A stretch of DNA of 62,576 nucleotides, from the NCBI GenBank assembly GCA_001803235.1, contig MHBL01000223.1:1-62576 (forward strand). The letters are read 5' to 3'. The notes under the pieces were generated by a model. The model was given only the letters and a program-made list of their open reading frames with translations, was not told where the DNA came from and did no database searches. Positions within the stretch are counted from its first letter, which is position 1, and the number at the start of each line of letters is the position of its first letter. Below are positions 18,201 through 26,852 of this stretch, piece by piece. This DNA is from Lentisphaerae bacterium RIFOXYA12_64_32 (GTDB lineage: Bacteria > Verrucomicrobiota > Lentisphaeria > Oligosphaerales > YB12-FULL-65-16). Both the position numbers and the translations under genes were made by a program.

Positions 18201-21200
18201 CGCAAGCCGCGATCAGGGCCGTCACGTACTCGGCCGATGCGTAGCTGGCCGTGAGGAAGAACGGGGCGGCGGTCAGTTGTGCCTCCAGGAGGGTCATCAG
18301 CGCCTGGACGTCGGGCAGCGCCCGGACCAGGTACCGCGCCGCGGCCCAGGAGTCCGGGGCAACCCGGTCGAGGACCGCGGCCTCCCGCAAAGTCAGGGCG
18401 ACGGCGGTCGAGGCCACGTCGACGGTCACCGCCACGTCGCTGGGGAAGACTGCGGCCATCAGATGGATGCCCAGGCGATAGTCGGCGCCGCGCACGGTGT
18501 CTTCGCGGACCAGGGCCTTGACGTAGTCCACATCGGCGCCGTTGGCCAGCACGGACACGTGGCCCTGCGCATCGGGCGTCAATTCAGCGAGAATGGCCGC
18601 ACACTGGACACGCACGTCGGTGACCGCCACCGTGCCGTTCGCAGGGACGGACACAACGGCGGCGATGGGACGGTTGATCTGGACGTACCGCGTGTTGCTG
18701 GTCTCGCCGCGCGCCCCGGTCACAAAGACGTCGCCGGACGCTGCCGGTACCGGCAGCGTGACCGTCACCTCTGTGGCCGAGACCGTGTCCGGGCTGACCG
18801 CCAGGTCGCCAAAGACGACGGACTCGACCGCGCCCAGGTTGACTCCCGCCAGGGTCAGCGTGGCGCCGACGGTCAGCACGTCGTCGCTCTGTCCCAGCAG
18901 GACCGGGGCCGTGGCGGTGAGCAGGCGCAGGGGGGCGCGGTGCGAGAGGACCGAGTCATCGACCAGCACCGCGACACCGTCGAGGTCATCCCGATCCAAG
19001 GGTACTTTGACGGTGATGTTCGTGGCCGTGGCGGCAAGCGGCGTTACGCTGAGCGTGTCGCCGCGCGTCGTGTGGAACAACACGCGTGTCGAGGTCCGCG
19101 TCGAGGTGAACCCGCTGCCCGTGAGTCCCAGCGTATCGCCCGGGCGTGCCATTCCGATCAGCGTCTGGCCGTTGCCAAAATCGACTTGCAGCGTCTCCAC
19201 GAGTACGCTGTAGCCGGGCGCCAGCGCCAGGTACGGCTCCAGGTCGTCGGAATCGAGGAGCCCGTCGCCGTCATTGTCCGGATCGAGGAAGTCCGGCGCG
19301 CCGTCCAGGTCGGTATCGAGCGGACGCGCCGGACTGGCTCCGGCCTCGGTGGCGTCGGGGATCCCGTTGCCGTCCGAGTCGGTGTCGAGGAAATCGGCGG
19401 TCCCGTCGCCATCCGTGTCGTCGGGGCCTTCGACAGCGTCCGGAATGCCGTCGCCATCCGAGTCGGGGTCGAGCCAATTGGGAACGGCATCACCGTCGAG
19501 GTCGTGGTTGCCGGCGATTTCCGCGGCGTCTGGGACACTGTCGCCGTCGCTGTCCGGCGTATCGGGCCGGATGCCCAGCGCACGTTCGCGGTTGTCGTCC
19601 AGCGCGTCGCCGTCCGCGTCGGTGAAGACGTCGACCGTGTAAGCGAAAGCGGCATCGCCGTCGCCTGCCGCATCGTCGACCTGAACATACCAGACTCCGG
19701 TGCTGCGGATGTCGGCCAGGACGACCACCTGGAAGAGGTTCGTTGGCCCGATGGTGAGCGCGGCCGGGAGTCCATTCAGGCCATTGGCGTCAAGCAGGCG
19801 CAACCGCGGCTGGAAGTCCGTCGACAGCGTGGTCAGCGTGGCGCAGACCCGATCCCCTTCGGTGGCCAGGAATGAGAATACATCGCGATCGCCGGGTGCC
19901 TGGATGGCGCCCGTGAAACGCACGGGACAGGCGTGGCCTGTCGCATCGGCGGCCGCGACCGTATCGTTGGCTTCCGTCTCCACGGTCTCGGGATACGCTG
20001 TACTGCCGGCGTCGAACGGCATGAAGTCGGCGGTGTCCGGAGTGCCGTCCCCGTCCTCGTCAAGCTGCGCCAGGTTGCCGGTCCCGTCGTGGTCGGAATC
20101 GAGGAACTCGAGAGGATCGTTGGGGAACGCGTCCTGGGCATCGGGAACACCGTCGCCGTCGGCATCCTCTTCGGGCGCAGACGCGGCGATGGTGACGGAC
20201 ACGGTGTCGGTGGCCTGGCCGTCACCGACATGGAGCTGGAACGTGTAATCGCCCGGGATGCCCGCGGTGAACCAGGCCACAGCGCGTGTCGGGTCCTGGA
20301 TGGCGGCGGTATTGCCGCCAGGCTCCGCGGTCAGGCTCCACACGTACGTCAGCGCATTGGCGTCCACGTCGAAGCTGTCGCTGCCGTCCAGTGCGACAGG
20401 TGCGCCGACGGCCATCGTCTGCGGGACCGTCGCCCTGGCCACCGGTGCGGTGTTATCCTGGGCCAGGTTCATCCGGATGAACAACGCGACACCTGTGTTC
20501 AGGGTATCGAGGTCGCTGAACAGCGGTTGTGCCGGGTCGTAGAGGCGCCAGCGGCCGTCGGACAACGCCCAGGCCGCCGAGTACTGGCCGTCGATGAACG
20601 CCAGCGCGTCAGAGATCGCTTCAGCGCCCGTCCGGCTGCGGCCGTGGAAGTTCCAGCCCGCATCGAGGCGTACCACCGGCTCGGGTGCCGGCGCCGCGCT
20701 GGTGAGCCGAAGCAGGGCGTCCTCGCGCATGTTGAACCAGTATGCCTTGTCCGGCTCGAGTCGGCCCAGAGTATTGGCCCTTCCCCCTGCCGGTTTGTAC
20801 TCGAGCCAGTTCCCGGTGCCGTCTTGCGTGTAGACGCCGAGAAGGGCATCGGCAATCCCCGCCGTCACGGTCGCGGCGGTCGTATCGGCCGGACTCAGCG
20901 GCAGGGCCACGGTGTTCCATCCGGCCCGCAGAGGCACTGCCGGGACGGCGGAGAACTCGGCGGTCACGGTCGTTGTTCCGGTCAACGTCAGAAGGGTGGC
21001 GGCCTTCCAGGGATCCTCGACGATCCCTGTTCCATCGACCCGCCACTGCACGAAATAGGCCCCACTCACCGGCGTGGCCGTGAGGGCCACCTGCGCGCCG
21101 GATTCCAGTTTCATGGTTCCGGACGGGGTCGTTGTGCCGCTGTTCGCTGGCAGGACCGACACGGTCAACTGCACCACGGGATCGAGGACCGCATGGACGG

Positions 21201-24200
21201 CCGCGTCGGCTTCCGGCATGACAAAGGAAGTCGTGGCAGCCGTGAGGTCGAGAATGAATCCCGTGTCGCCTTCCCAGCGATTGAAGACGGTTTCAGCCGT
21301 CACGTTCGCGGCAATGGGCACTACCGTGCCGGCGCGATAGCTGCCGCTTCCCGTGGCGTTGCCTACCGTGAGATTGAAAAGGGTCGCGGGCGCGGTCTTC
21401 CAGTTGGCCGCGACCTCCACGTGGGCCGTCGGCATGGTGACTTGGGTGGTGGGCCGGTTGACGGCGGCCAGGTACTGAGTGTCACCCGACCAGTGCGAGA
21501 AGACCATGCCGGTGGGCGGCAATGCGGCGCGGATCATCACGAGGGCGCCGGGATCGTAGCAGGCCTGGGCCGTCAGGTCGAAGCCTTCGTTGATCCGAAT
21601 CGTGTACTTGCCCGCAGGGGCATCCGTGTAGGTCGCCGTGACGCTGTTGAAGGAGTACTGCCCGACCCCCACGGTCATCGTCGTTTTCGGCGCGGTCGCG
21701 GCGGCGAACTGCACGCGATTCGTCTCTTCACTCGAATACAGCGTGTCGTCCACCCAGCGGTCGAAGACCTTTCCGGGTTCTGGACCAAAGGCCTGGATTT
21801 CCACCTGGCTGCCGGCGCGGTAGTAGAACGTTCCGTCTCCGTCCGTCAGGTTCGAACCGTACCAGACGCGCAGCAGGTAGGTGGGCGTCTCGTCGTCGAC
21901 AACGGTCAGGTCCTGAGCGGCGCTGGCATAGCCTGCAGCGCCGGCGCGGATCGCCACGACAGGGTCGGTCGACACCTGTGTCCCGTTGTCGACCGCAGCG
22001 ATCGTGAAGGTGGCGCGCACCGCACGGCTCGACAGTTCGACCGTCGCGGGCGTGACGGTTGCCACGGCCGGATCGTCGCTGGACAGGTACACCACTGTGG
22101 TGCCCCGCGTCGAGGCCGGCAGTGTGACGGTCCCGGTCGTGGTCCCGCCGTTCTCCGCGATGCGCGTGCTGTCCAGGGCCAGGACCAGCGCCGAGCCCGC
22201 CTGGGGCGTGACGGCAAAGCGCGGACTGCGCCCCACGGCGCCGCCACCGGCGTCCGCCATCAACCCCACCAGGTTCCCGGTCTTCAGGACGGCCACGTCG
22301 CCGCTCCATTGGCCGGCGGTGAACGTGATGGTTGTCGGGTAGACGGGCAAGGAGTGCGGGGCCATGTGCAGACGGTAGTTAGGCACGGTCAGGGCCGGGC
22401 GGAGGAAGGGCAGGTACGGGGGTTGCTGCTCGACAAAGGCGAGGTCGGTCCAGGCCAGGGGACTGCCGTACTTCACGTACTCGTCAAAGGCGTACAGAGT
22501 GCGAACGGACGCGTAGTCGGTGGCGGCCACCTTGCCGGGGCTGCTTGGACTGTAAGTGTTTGCGGAGCAGGCGATATCAATCATTACATTCCGCTGACCG
22601 TCGTACGCGAACGGCGTCGTGAACGTGACCGTCTGCTGGCCCGGCAGCCAGAAGCCATGCCCGAGGGCAGGATTGTACACGGTCGTCCACCCATCGGCGC
22701 CGAGCAGTCTGTCGTCTTCCGTGTAGCTCTCGAGCCGGGTGTGGCGCAGCCGCACGGCGAACAGCCCGAAACCCGACGGCGGGAGTTGGGTGAAATTCAG
22801 ACCGAGACCGGTGATGGCCGCCGGCAGGTGGCCAAGTTCGGCGGCGGTGAGGATGGACTGGGTGCGGGCCACCTTGTAACGGAGCCCGACCGGGTACTCC
22901 CACGGCAGGCGGTCGGCCATGGGCTGGTGCTCGGGAATGACCCATGGCGACGCGCTGTCGCCCACGTCGCGCGTGTCGCCCGTCATGCCGGTGAGTGTGG
23001 GTGTCCCGGCATAGTTCGGCAGTGTCGTGCCCGCCGCGTTGCGCGCGGTCACGGTCACCGCGAACGGCTTGCCCTGCTCGACCCAGTCGGGGACCTCAGA
23101 CCAGGCGAAGCCATGGAGTTCGTTGTTGATCGTGAAGGCGTCGCTGGTGTCGTCGTCGGCCCGGCGCTGCGGGGTGCCAATCCGGACGGTGTAGTCACTG
23201 CCGGTCGCCAGGTCAGCCGGGACGGTCCACTCATACGTGCCGCTGTTGGCGGTCGACGCGGCGATGTCGCGCACGAATGCACCGCCCTTGTACAGCGACA
23301 ACCGCACCGCACCAAGCCCGTCCACGGTCTCCCATGTCACCGGGTGTACGGTCCCGCCGTAGTAGACCACGCCGCTGGCCGGCACACGCACCATGCGGTG
23401 CACCGGCGCGAGCGCAGTGTCGACGTAGAAGTTCAGCATTGCGGCATCGAAACTGAACGGCACATTCAATGATGGCACAGCCCGCTCGCCGCCGGCAGCG
23501 TCAACGATACGGAACGCCTCCAGCCGGGTGTTCGTGAAGTGAATGGTGTCTTCGAGTTCGAGGATGAAACGGGTCTCGGCGTCGGCGGTCGGCCGCAGGT
23601 CCGTGAGGTCGATCGCGAACGTGCCGCTGTAGGAGTAGTCGCCCTGCCGGTAGTTGAACAGGTCGTAGCAGTCGACAACGCCTGTGGTGCGCTGCGTCAG
23701 TTCGGTCGCCGTCGTGGCCGCAGTCCCGAGCCTGACGCCCAACTCGCTCCTGACCGACTGGCCAAGAGTGACCTCCGCCAGCAACGATGGGCTGTAGCTG
23801 GCGCGCGCCGTGGTCCAGTACAGGCCGTCACTGGTATTGAATGCCGAGTACGAAATCCACATGAACCCGGCATTGCCCCAGTGCGTGCCCCAGGAGTTGG
23901 CCACCTTGTACGCGCCGGTCTCGTCGGTGTCCACCAGACCGTCGTCGTTGCGGTCGATCCAGACCGCGTCGTTATAGCCGACGACCGCCAAGGCGTGGCC
24001 CTGATCGAAGTACGGGTTGGCAGGATCCGGTGGCGCATTGCTGTCAGAGACACAGCCCTGGCCAAACACCGCGTCATCGGCGCTGCTGGCTGGATTGTCC
24101 TTGGTCAGGAGATAGCGCCAGTGATAGGGCAGGTCCTGGGTGGTGACCAGGTAGCCGTTGTTGAGCAAGCCCTTGACTTGCTCCGGCGTCGCCTCGCCCA

Positions 24201-24882
24201 CCTCCTGCATGCGATAACCGGCGGCGTTGCGCCAGACGTCCGCTGTCGTGGGCCAGTCGCGAAGCTGGGACGGGGCGCCCTCATACGGCCAGACGTCCCA
24301 GGTTGGGCAGCCGCGGAGGAGTTGCGTTTGCAGCACCGCCTGGATGTAGGCGCCGTCGTTGGAGCCACGGTTGTTGAGGTTATAGGTAAAGTGGGGCGAG
24401 AACTTGTTGGCGTCGCCGCTGTCGGTCACGTCCCAGTCGCGCGCCAGCGCCGTCATGTAGGTCATGACGTAATAGGTGATCGCGAACGCGGCGCAGGATC
24501 CGATGACGCCCTGACTGCGGATGGGCGGGAAGTACTTGAGCTGGCTGTTGTCCACCGCCGCGGGCAGGTCGCGCGCGAACGGGTCGTTGCTGCGCCCTGC
24601 CGTCTCCATTTGTGTCGAGATGTCGTGGGGTGTGAGTGACTTCTCGTGGCGGGCGTGGCGCTGTGCGTTGATCCGCTGCAGGCCGAGCCGGTTCGGTTGC
24701 ACGAGGTCCAGGCTCGTGAAGATCCTGCGGTAGTACGCCCGTTCCTCGGGCGTGGCGCGGCGGCAGCCGGTGGGGTAATACTCGGCGCCGGCTACCGGCA
24801 GGGCAAGAGCCAGCAGGAACAGCAGGCAGTGCAAGACGTAACGGACCTGAGTAAGGCCGGGCGGGCGGAGCGGGCTTGACAT
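15268..24882 (-). CDS. Giant secreted papain-like (C1) protease with InlB-like, PKD, PPC, calcium-loop and IPT modules
   Basis: The protein has about 3204 residues. A signal peptide (LLFLLALALPVAGA) is followed by a C1A domain at about 105-360. Gln124 and Cys130 lie in RSQGVIGSCAAFA, His296 in DQGHALAVVGYN and Asn329 in VANSWGTHWGN, so the triad is complete. A calcium-binding-type loop DRNDDGLVDTDE sits between His and Asn. Next come a Calx-beta-like segment, repeats resembling InlB B-repeats (about 1000-1230), and four AGWN modules (first near 1315, last two near 3064-3160). After these come a PKD domain (1480-1560), DxDxDG thrombospondin-3-like calcium repeats (1570-1610 and 1775-1880), a PPC domain (1630-1750) and IPT/TIG folds (1900-2060). 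About 1000 residues beyond are unassigned. Start 24882 has GGAG five bases upstream. It is likely an extracellular protease-adhesin; the target is unknown. Confidence 0.85.
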   Translation of the reverse strand: MSSPLRPPGLTQVRYVLHCLLFLLALALPVAGAEYYPTGCRRATPEERAYYRRIFTSLDLVQPNRLGLQRINAQRHARHEKSLTPHDISTQMETAGRSNDPFARDLPAAVDNSQLKYFPPIRSQGVIGSCAAFAITYYVMTYMTALARDWDVTDSGDANKFSPHFTYNLNNRGSNDGAYIQAVLQTQLLRGCPTWDVWPYEGAPSQLRDWPTTADVWRNAAGYRMQEVGEATPEQVKGLLNNGYLVTTQDLPYHWRYLLTKDNPASSADDAVFGQGCVSDSNAPPDPANPYFDQGHALAVVGYNDAVWIDRNDDGLVDTDETGAYKVANSWGTHWGNAGFMWISYSAFNTSDGLYWTTARASYSPSLLAEVTLGQSVRSELGVRLGTAATTATELTQRTTGVVDCYDLFNYRQGDYSYSGTFAIDLTDLRPTADAETRFILELEDTIHFTNTRLEAFRIVDAAGGERAVPSLNVPFSFDAAMLNFYVDTALAPVHRMVRVPASGVVYYGGTVHPVTWETVDGLGAVRLSLYKGGAFVRDIAASTANSGTYEWTVPADLATGSDYTVRIGTPQRRADDDTSDAFTINNELHGFAWSEVPDWVEQGKPFAVTVTARNAAGTTLPNYAGTPTLTGMTGDTRDVGDSASPWVIPEHQPMADRLPWEYPVGLRYKVARTQSILTAAELGHLPAAITGLGLNFTQLPPSGFGLFAVRLRHTRLESYTEDDRLLGADGWTTVYNPALGHGFWLPGQQTVTFTTPFAYDGQRNVMIDIACSANTYSPSSPGKVAATDYASVRTLYAFDEYVKYGSPLAWTDLAFVEQQPPYLPFLRPALTVPNYRLHMAPHSLPVYPTTITFTAGQWSGDVAVLKTGNLVGLMADAGGGAVGRSPRFAVTPQAGSALVLALDSTRIAENGGTTTGTVTLPASTRGTTVVYLSSDDPAVATVTPATVELSSRAVRATFTIAAVDNGTQVSTDPVVAIRAGAAGYASAAQDLTVVDDETPTYLLRVWYGSNLTDGDGTFYYRAGSQVEIQAFGPEPGKVFDRWVDDTLYSSEETNRVQFAAATAPKTTMTVGVGQYSFNSVTATYTDAPAGKYTIRINEGFDLTAQACYDPGALVMIRAALPPTGMVFSHWSGDTQYLAAVNRPTTQVTMPTAHVEVAANWKTAPATLFNLTVGNATGSGSYRAGTVVPIAANVTAETVFNRWEGDTGFILDLTAATTSFVMPEADAAVHAVLDPVVQLTVSVLPANSGTTTPSGTMKLESGAQVALTATPVSGAYFVQWRVDGTGIVEDPWKAATLLTLTGTTTVTAEFSAVPAVPLRAGWNTVALPLSPADTTAATVTAGIADALLGVYTQDGTGNWLEYKPAGGRANTLGRLEPDKAYWFNMREDALLRLTSAAPAPEPVVRLDAGWNFHGRSRTGAEAISDALAFIDGQYSAAWALSDGRWRLYDPAQPLFSDLDTLNTGVALFIRMNLAQDNTAPVARATVPQTMAVGAPVALDGSDSFDVDANALTYVWSLTAEPGGNTAAIQDPTRAVAWFTAGIPGDYTFQLHVGDGQATDTVSVTIAASAPEEDADGDGVPDAQDAFPNDPLEFLDSDHDGTGNLAQLDEDGDGTPDTADFMPFDAGSTAYPETVETEANDTVAAADATGHACPVRFTGAIQAPGDRDVFSFLATEGDRVCATLTTLSTDFQPRLRLLDANGLNGLPAALTIGPTNLFQVVVLADIRSTGVWYVQVDDAAGDGDAAFAYTVDVFTDADGDALDDNRERALGIRPDTPDSDGDSVPDAAEIAGNHDLDGDAVPNWLDPDSDGDGIPDAVEGPDDTDGDGTADFLDTDSDGNGIPDATEAGASPARPLDTDLDGAPDFLDPDNDGDGLLDSDDLEPYLALAPGYSVLVETLQVDFGNGQTLIGMARPGDTLGLTGSGFTSTRTSTRVLFHTTRGDTLSVTPLAATATNITVKVPLDRDDLDGVAVLVDDSVLSHRAPLRLLTATAPVLLGQSDDVLTVGATLTLAGVNLGAVESVVFGDLAVSPDTVSATEVTVTLPVPAASGDVFVTGARGETSNTRYVQINRPIAAVVSVPANGTVAVTDVRVQCAAILAELTPDAQGHVSVLANGADVDYVKALVREDTVRGADYRLGIHLMAAVFPSDVAVTVDVASTAVALTLREAAVLDRVAPDSWAAARYLVRALPDVQALMTLLEAQLTAAPFFLTASYASAEYVTALIAACEAATAAVSNAVASGLLTAAAPPAGGAGRGREPEYTNPPNIAPEGEQFDIMVKAYGETGYLAVENDTQMYLSSMFLDRKDGKTVLIPHVTSVADPEMIGPQGWGFAFWAGEKAYEQANARLKNCKVAVCTPGVLPPAGPPDVASYLLQRTFVERIVLPPINAVLGARFPAAPMLTILRDNIPNFTVTMYQTTKTGDVRGAFMTVLNALVDDVTGGGNIPKAIANYYGGDKLIEEAEKKLAKTVAASLLPGVGWVAVALQNADKISAGTGVGLCMVDLLGTPGQVEFDVVWNMEITEVDPPVVKDHKDYEDQRIVIWGAGFAPIKKGVWPFNDRVVHPVVRFIDTGENGAPPIDVPPAMTYEAEDWSKRRGIPLYDADHIVVMLDWRYRKSVVGPVTVKVIHDEGAIEAELPDAMQKASLTLSAKGRFQHPDYPNNGGRQTVAGAVPVAKWSIIDLTANPATPFPLLAWEDYQVSFADEDGERVLGEVAIPITSNLISVFPPEDVGDGDLILSYKETGPNGKITWHHSQPVPLDVLGWDIAINFGDDNWPPSQCFAAYLDYGTRYERLLYETPEPVQNLPPSVQRYFVDSGWHSFTIVGGRSIVAPEDEDWQFYGGVAWMVRDPLFLRGYAQPGDYWTGWFEAGPPNSFTVVGRRGVDQPRDVTSLRTLSVAAACGVTPDDVRTGAAEEILAPRDGGGRAAVELAPELLAELRALKRDNTLVPLPARIGGTLSDLGRAQITDGTGYRIWVTRLDGTALAPQAECIGLTETDWYLLDIPLQDTVTQPAGVLVGETVVIHVAKDGQELDLSAPANGQIVVAGSASTTRVDLVLRQDTVQLGIAPGWNLLSLPFAVNASPAEILKQDRATLYSGPVWIWDDPTQRYVRVTDSFPANTGFWVYGATGQAEVTDGIAGFRAAGNTLPLRAGWNLIGVSRDIDVPDGVIAYEHSGGQYVRATHFAVGRGYWIFTRDAGTLELIGR

Positions 24883-25375
24883 GGGGGCTCCAGTGATCCG
24901 GGAGGCTTTCGGAAGACGCCTCGACTGATGGCAGTTTCGCCGGACAACAGACGCGCGTTGGACTCCGACCGTCGTTACTCGTCTGCGTCGGACTGAACTG
25001 CAGTCCAAAGCGAGGTCGACAGGTCCAGAGTCCTGCAAGACTGACCGGTAGTATACATCGCCATCGCGTGGTGAGGAAATCCGGAATGAAAGGTGGGCGC
25101 CGGGCCTCCTGACCCGGCGCGATGGAGTGAAGCGGCCGAACCAGGCCAGGCCGGGAGACCTGGCCTCCACCTTGGAAGCGCCACTCCGCTTTGCACCTTT
25201 CACTCCCATGAAACTGCGGCCCCAGAGCCCGCGAAGACGCGGGCGCTCCAGTTTGGATGTGCACCGTCTTTGGAGCGCCCGCGTCCTCGCGGGCTCTGGG
25301 TGCGTTACGGTCAGTTTCACTCCCGTATGATCGGCCGGATCGTCGGCCGCGAGCTGCTGACGATTCACGGTGCGC
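24883..25375. other. 493-bp intergenic region with palindromic repeats
   Basis: This gap lies between the protease start and the end of the MDR gene. Open frames here read through repeats and I see no gene. It holds the large palindrome at 25199-25329 and small hairpins such as GCCAGG...CCTGGC near 25143-25163. The protease promoter must also lie here but no clear motif was found. Confidence 0.5.
25199..25329. repeat. Modular palindrome, family C
   Basis: Arms of about 27 bp (AGAGCCCGCGAAGACGCGGG followed by CGCTCCA) are mirrored by TGGAGCG and CCCGCGTCCTCGCGGGCTCT around a 20-bp centre. Outer short arms ATGAAACTG and CAGTTTCAC enclose this. The ends show a direct repeat TTTCACTCCC. The same outer frame surrounds a different inner hairpin at 39126-39240. 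A half copy of the inner arm lies at 26709-26731. Confidence 0.65.
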
Positions 25376-26386
25376 TCAAGCGCCCGTCGGCCAGTGGAAG
25401 ACCACGCCCAGGGTCGAGCCGCGGCGTTCCTCGAGCAGCGCGTAGGCCTGCGCGGCGTCGGCCGGCGCGAAGCGGTGGCTGACCAGATCGGAGACGCGCA
25501 TTTGGCCACGGTGCAGGTACAGGTAGAACAGCGGGATCTGTTTGGCCGCGCACCAGTGCGCGTGCTGCGGCGGCAGGAAATCGTTCTGCGTGCCCACGAT
25601 CTTGAGCTGGCGCCGGACCACGTCGTGCGTCAGGTGCTGCTGCGACGGGTGCGGCGCGTCGCCGATCAGGACCACGGTGCCGAGGGTCCGGGTCAGCTTC
25701 TGTGCCAGCGCGAAGACACTGTCGTGCCCGGTCACGTCGTAGACCACATCGGCGCGCTGCCCGTTCGTGCGCTCGGTGACAAACGGCTCCGCATCCGCCG
25801 CGCTGCCGCGGAACACCGCCGTGGCGCCGTGCGCCACGGCCATGTCAAGCCGCTCCGGCACGGTGTCGATGGCGATGATTTCGCGCAGCCCGATCAGGCG
25901 CAGGTATTGCACCGTGAGCTGCCCGAGCGGGCCAAGCCCGAGCACCGCCGCCGTCTCGCCCATGACCTGCTCGGCGCGCCGCACGCCGGTCTGCGTGACC
26001 ACGGTCAGCCACGACCAAGTCGCATCCTCGTCGGCCGTGCACTCGGGCAACTTGGCGGACTTGGGGTGGTCGACCGGCACGCGCGCATACTGCCGGTGCG
26101 ACGAAACGTTGAACACGCGGTCGCCTTCCTGGTACTGCGTGACACCCTGGCCGACTTTGGTGACGCGCGCGACGTTGCTGTACCCGGGATAGTGCGGATA
26201 CCGCATGAACTGGCCCCAGTACGAGTTCGCATCGAAATCGCCGCGGAAACAAATGCCTTCCGTGCCGGTGCTGATCAGGCTGACGAGCGTCTGCACGAGG
26301 ATCTCGCCCGGCGCGGGATCGCCAATCTCCTGCTCGATCAACTCGACCTTGCGCGGTGCGGGGAAAGTGATGACAAGGGATTTCAT
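25376..26386 (-). CDS. Medium-chain dehydrogenase/reductase lacking the zinc cysteine
   Basis: The 336-residue protein belongs to the alcohol-dehydrogenase-like MDR superfamily. The N-terminal GroES-like domain reads LISTGTEGICFRGDF, where classical zinc enzymes carry a catalytic Cys near this place. HYPGYSNVARV and GDRVF follow. The Rossmann half (about 140-270) has AVLGLGPLGQLTVQYL and DTVPERLDMAVAHGA, an NAD(P) site with Asp after strand 2, favouring NAD. The STGTE type is typical of bacteriochlorophyllide-dehydrogenase-like and sugar-derivative MDR proteins in PVC bacteria. No operon partner is evident. Its leader carries GGTNTCA repeats. The substrate is unknown. Confidence 0.8.
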   Translation of the reverse strand: MKSLVITFPAPRKVELIEQEIGDPAPGEILVQTLVSLISTGTEGICFRGDFDANSYWGQFMRYPHYPGYSNVARVTKVGQGVTQYQEGDRVFNVSSHRQYARVPVDHPKSAKLPECTADEDATWSWLTVVTQTGVRRAEQVMGETAAVLGLGPLGQLTVQYLRLIGLREIIAIDTVPERLDMAVAHGATAVFRGSAADAEPFVTERTNGQRADVVYDVTGHDSVFALAQKLTRTLGTVVLIGDAPHPSQQHLTHDVVRRQLKIVGTQNDFLPPQHAHWCAAKQIPLFYLYLHRGQMRVSDLVSHRFAPADAAQAYALLEERRGSTLGVVFHWPTGA

Positions 26387-26852
26387 GGGAAGGTTCCGGG
26401 GTTCAGAGGTTCAGGGGTTTCAGGGTGTCGGATGTCGGAGGGGGAATGGGTGTTCGTGTTCAGGGTTCAGGGGGACCAGGTTTCAGGTTTCGGGTGTCAG
26501 GGAAGACATGGGAAGACGCCTCTGCGATCGAGTTCACGTTGTCGCATCTCTCCCAGTCTGAGTCCCGCCCTTCAGGCGGAAGTGGCAGCGACGCTTCAGC
26601 GAGCGGCGCCGGGCGTTGCCCTGCGGATACGTGCCAACGCGCCAGGACACGCTGACACCTCTTCGGACCACCTGGCTCGCGGCAGACCGCCACGCCCCAA
26701 CAAGGCAGCCCGCGAGACGCGGGCGCTCCAGGGGACGGCGTCTGGCGTCAGCGCTCTGTGCACGGCAGATCGACATGCCCTGGAAACGCGACTCGCCAGG
26801 CTTGTAATCCCGCGTTCACGCGGTCCGGGCGCCGCGTCGCCATAACCCCCGG
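26387..26852. other. 466-bp gap with GGTNTCA heptamers and half-copies of palindromes
   Basis: Three contiguous heptamers (GGTTTCA, GGTTTCG, GGTGTCA) lie at 26479-26499, preceded by looser GGTTCAG units from 26401. Further on are a half arm of family C (26709-26731) and a half arm of family D near 26809-26832. No gene is visible. Confidence 0.5.

Noticed and set aside
19933..23472. 1179-codon plus-strand frame antisense to the giant protease
   Set aside because: The minus strand carries recognisable PKD, PPC and TSP3-like domains. The plus product is low-complexity Arg/Gly/Val sequence.
24883..25509. N-terminal extension of the giant protease to 25509
   Set aside because: The added 209 residues read through palindromic repeats and the next gene. 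A good signal peptide and ribosome site place the start at 24882.
25370..26845. Long plus-strand open frame antisense to the MDR gene
   Set aside because: It is the antisense of a well-supported dehydrogenase with clear motifs. High GC keeps antisense frames open. The product is Arg/Gly/Val-rich with no family features.
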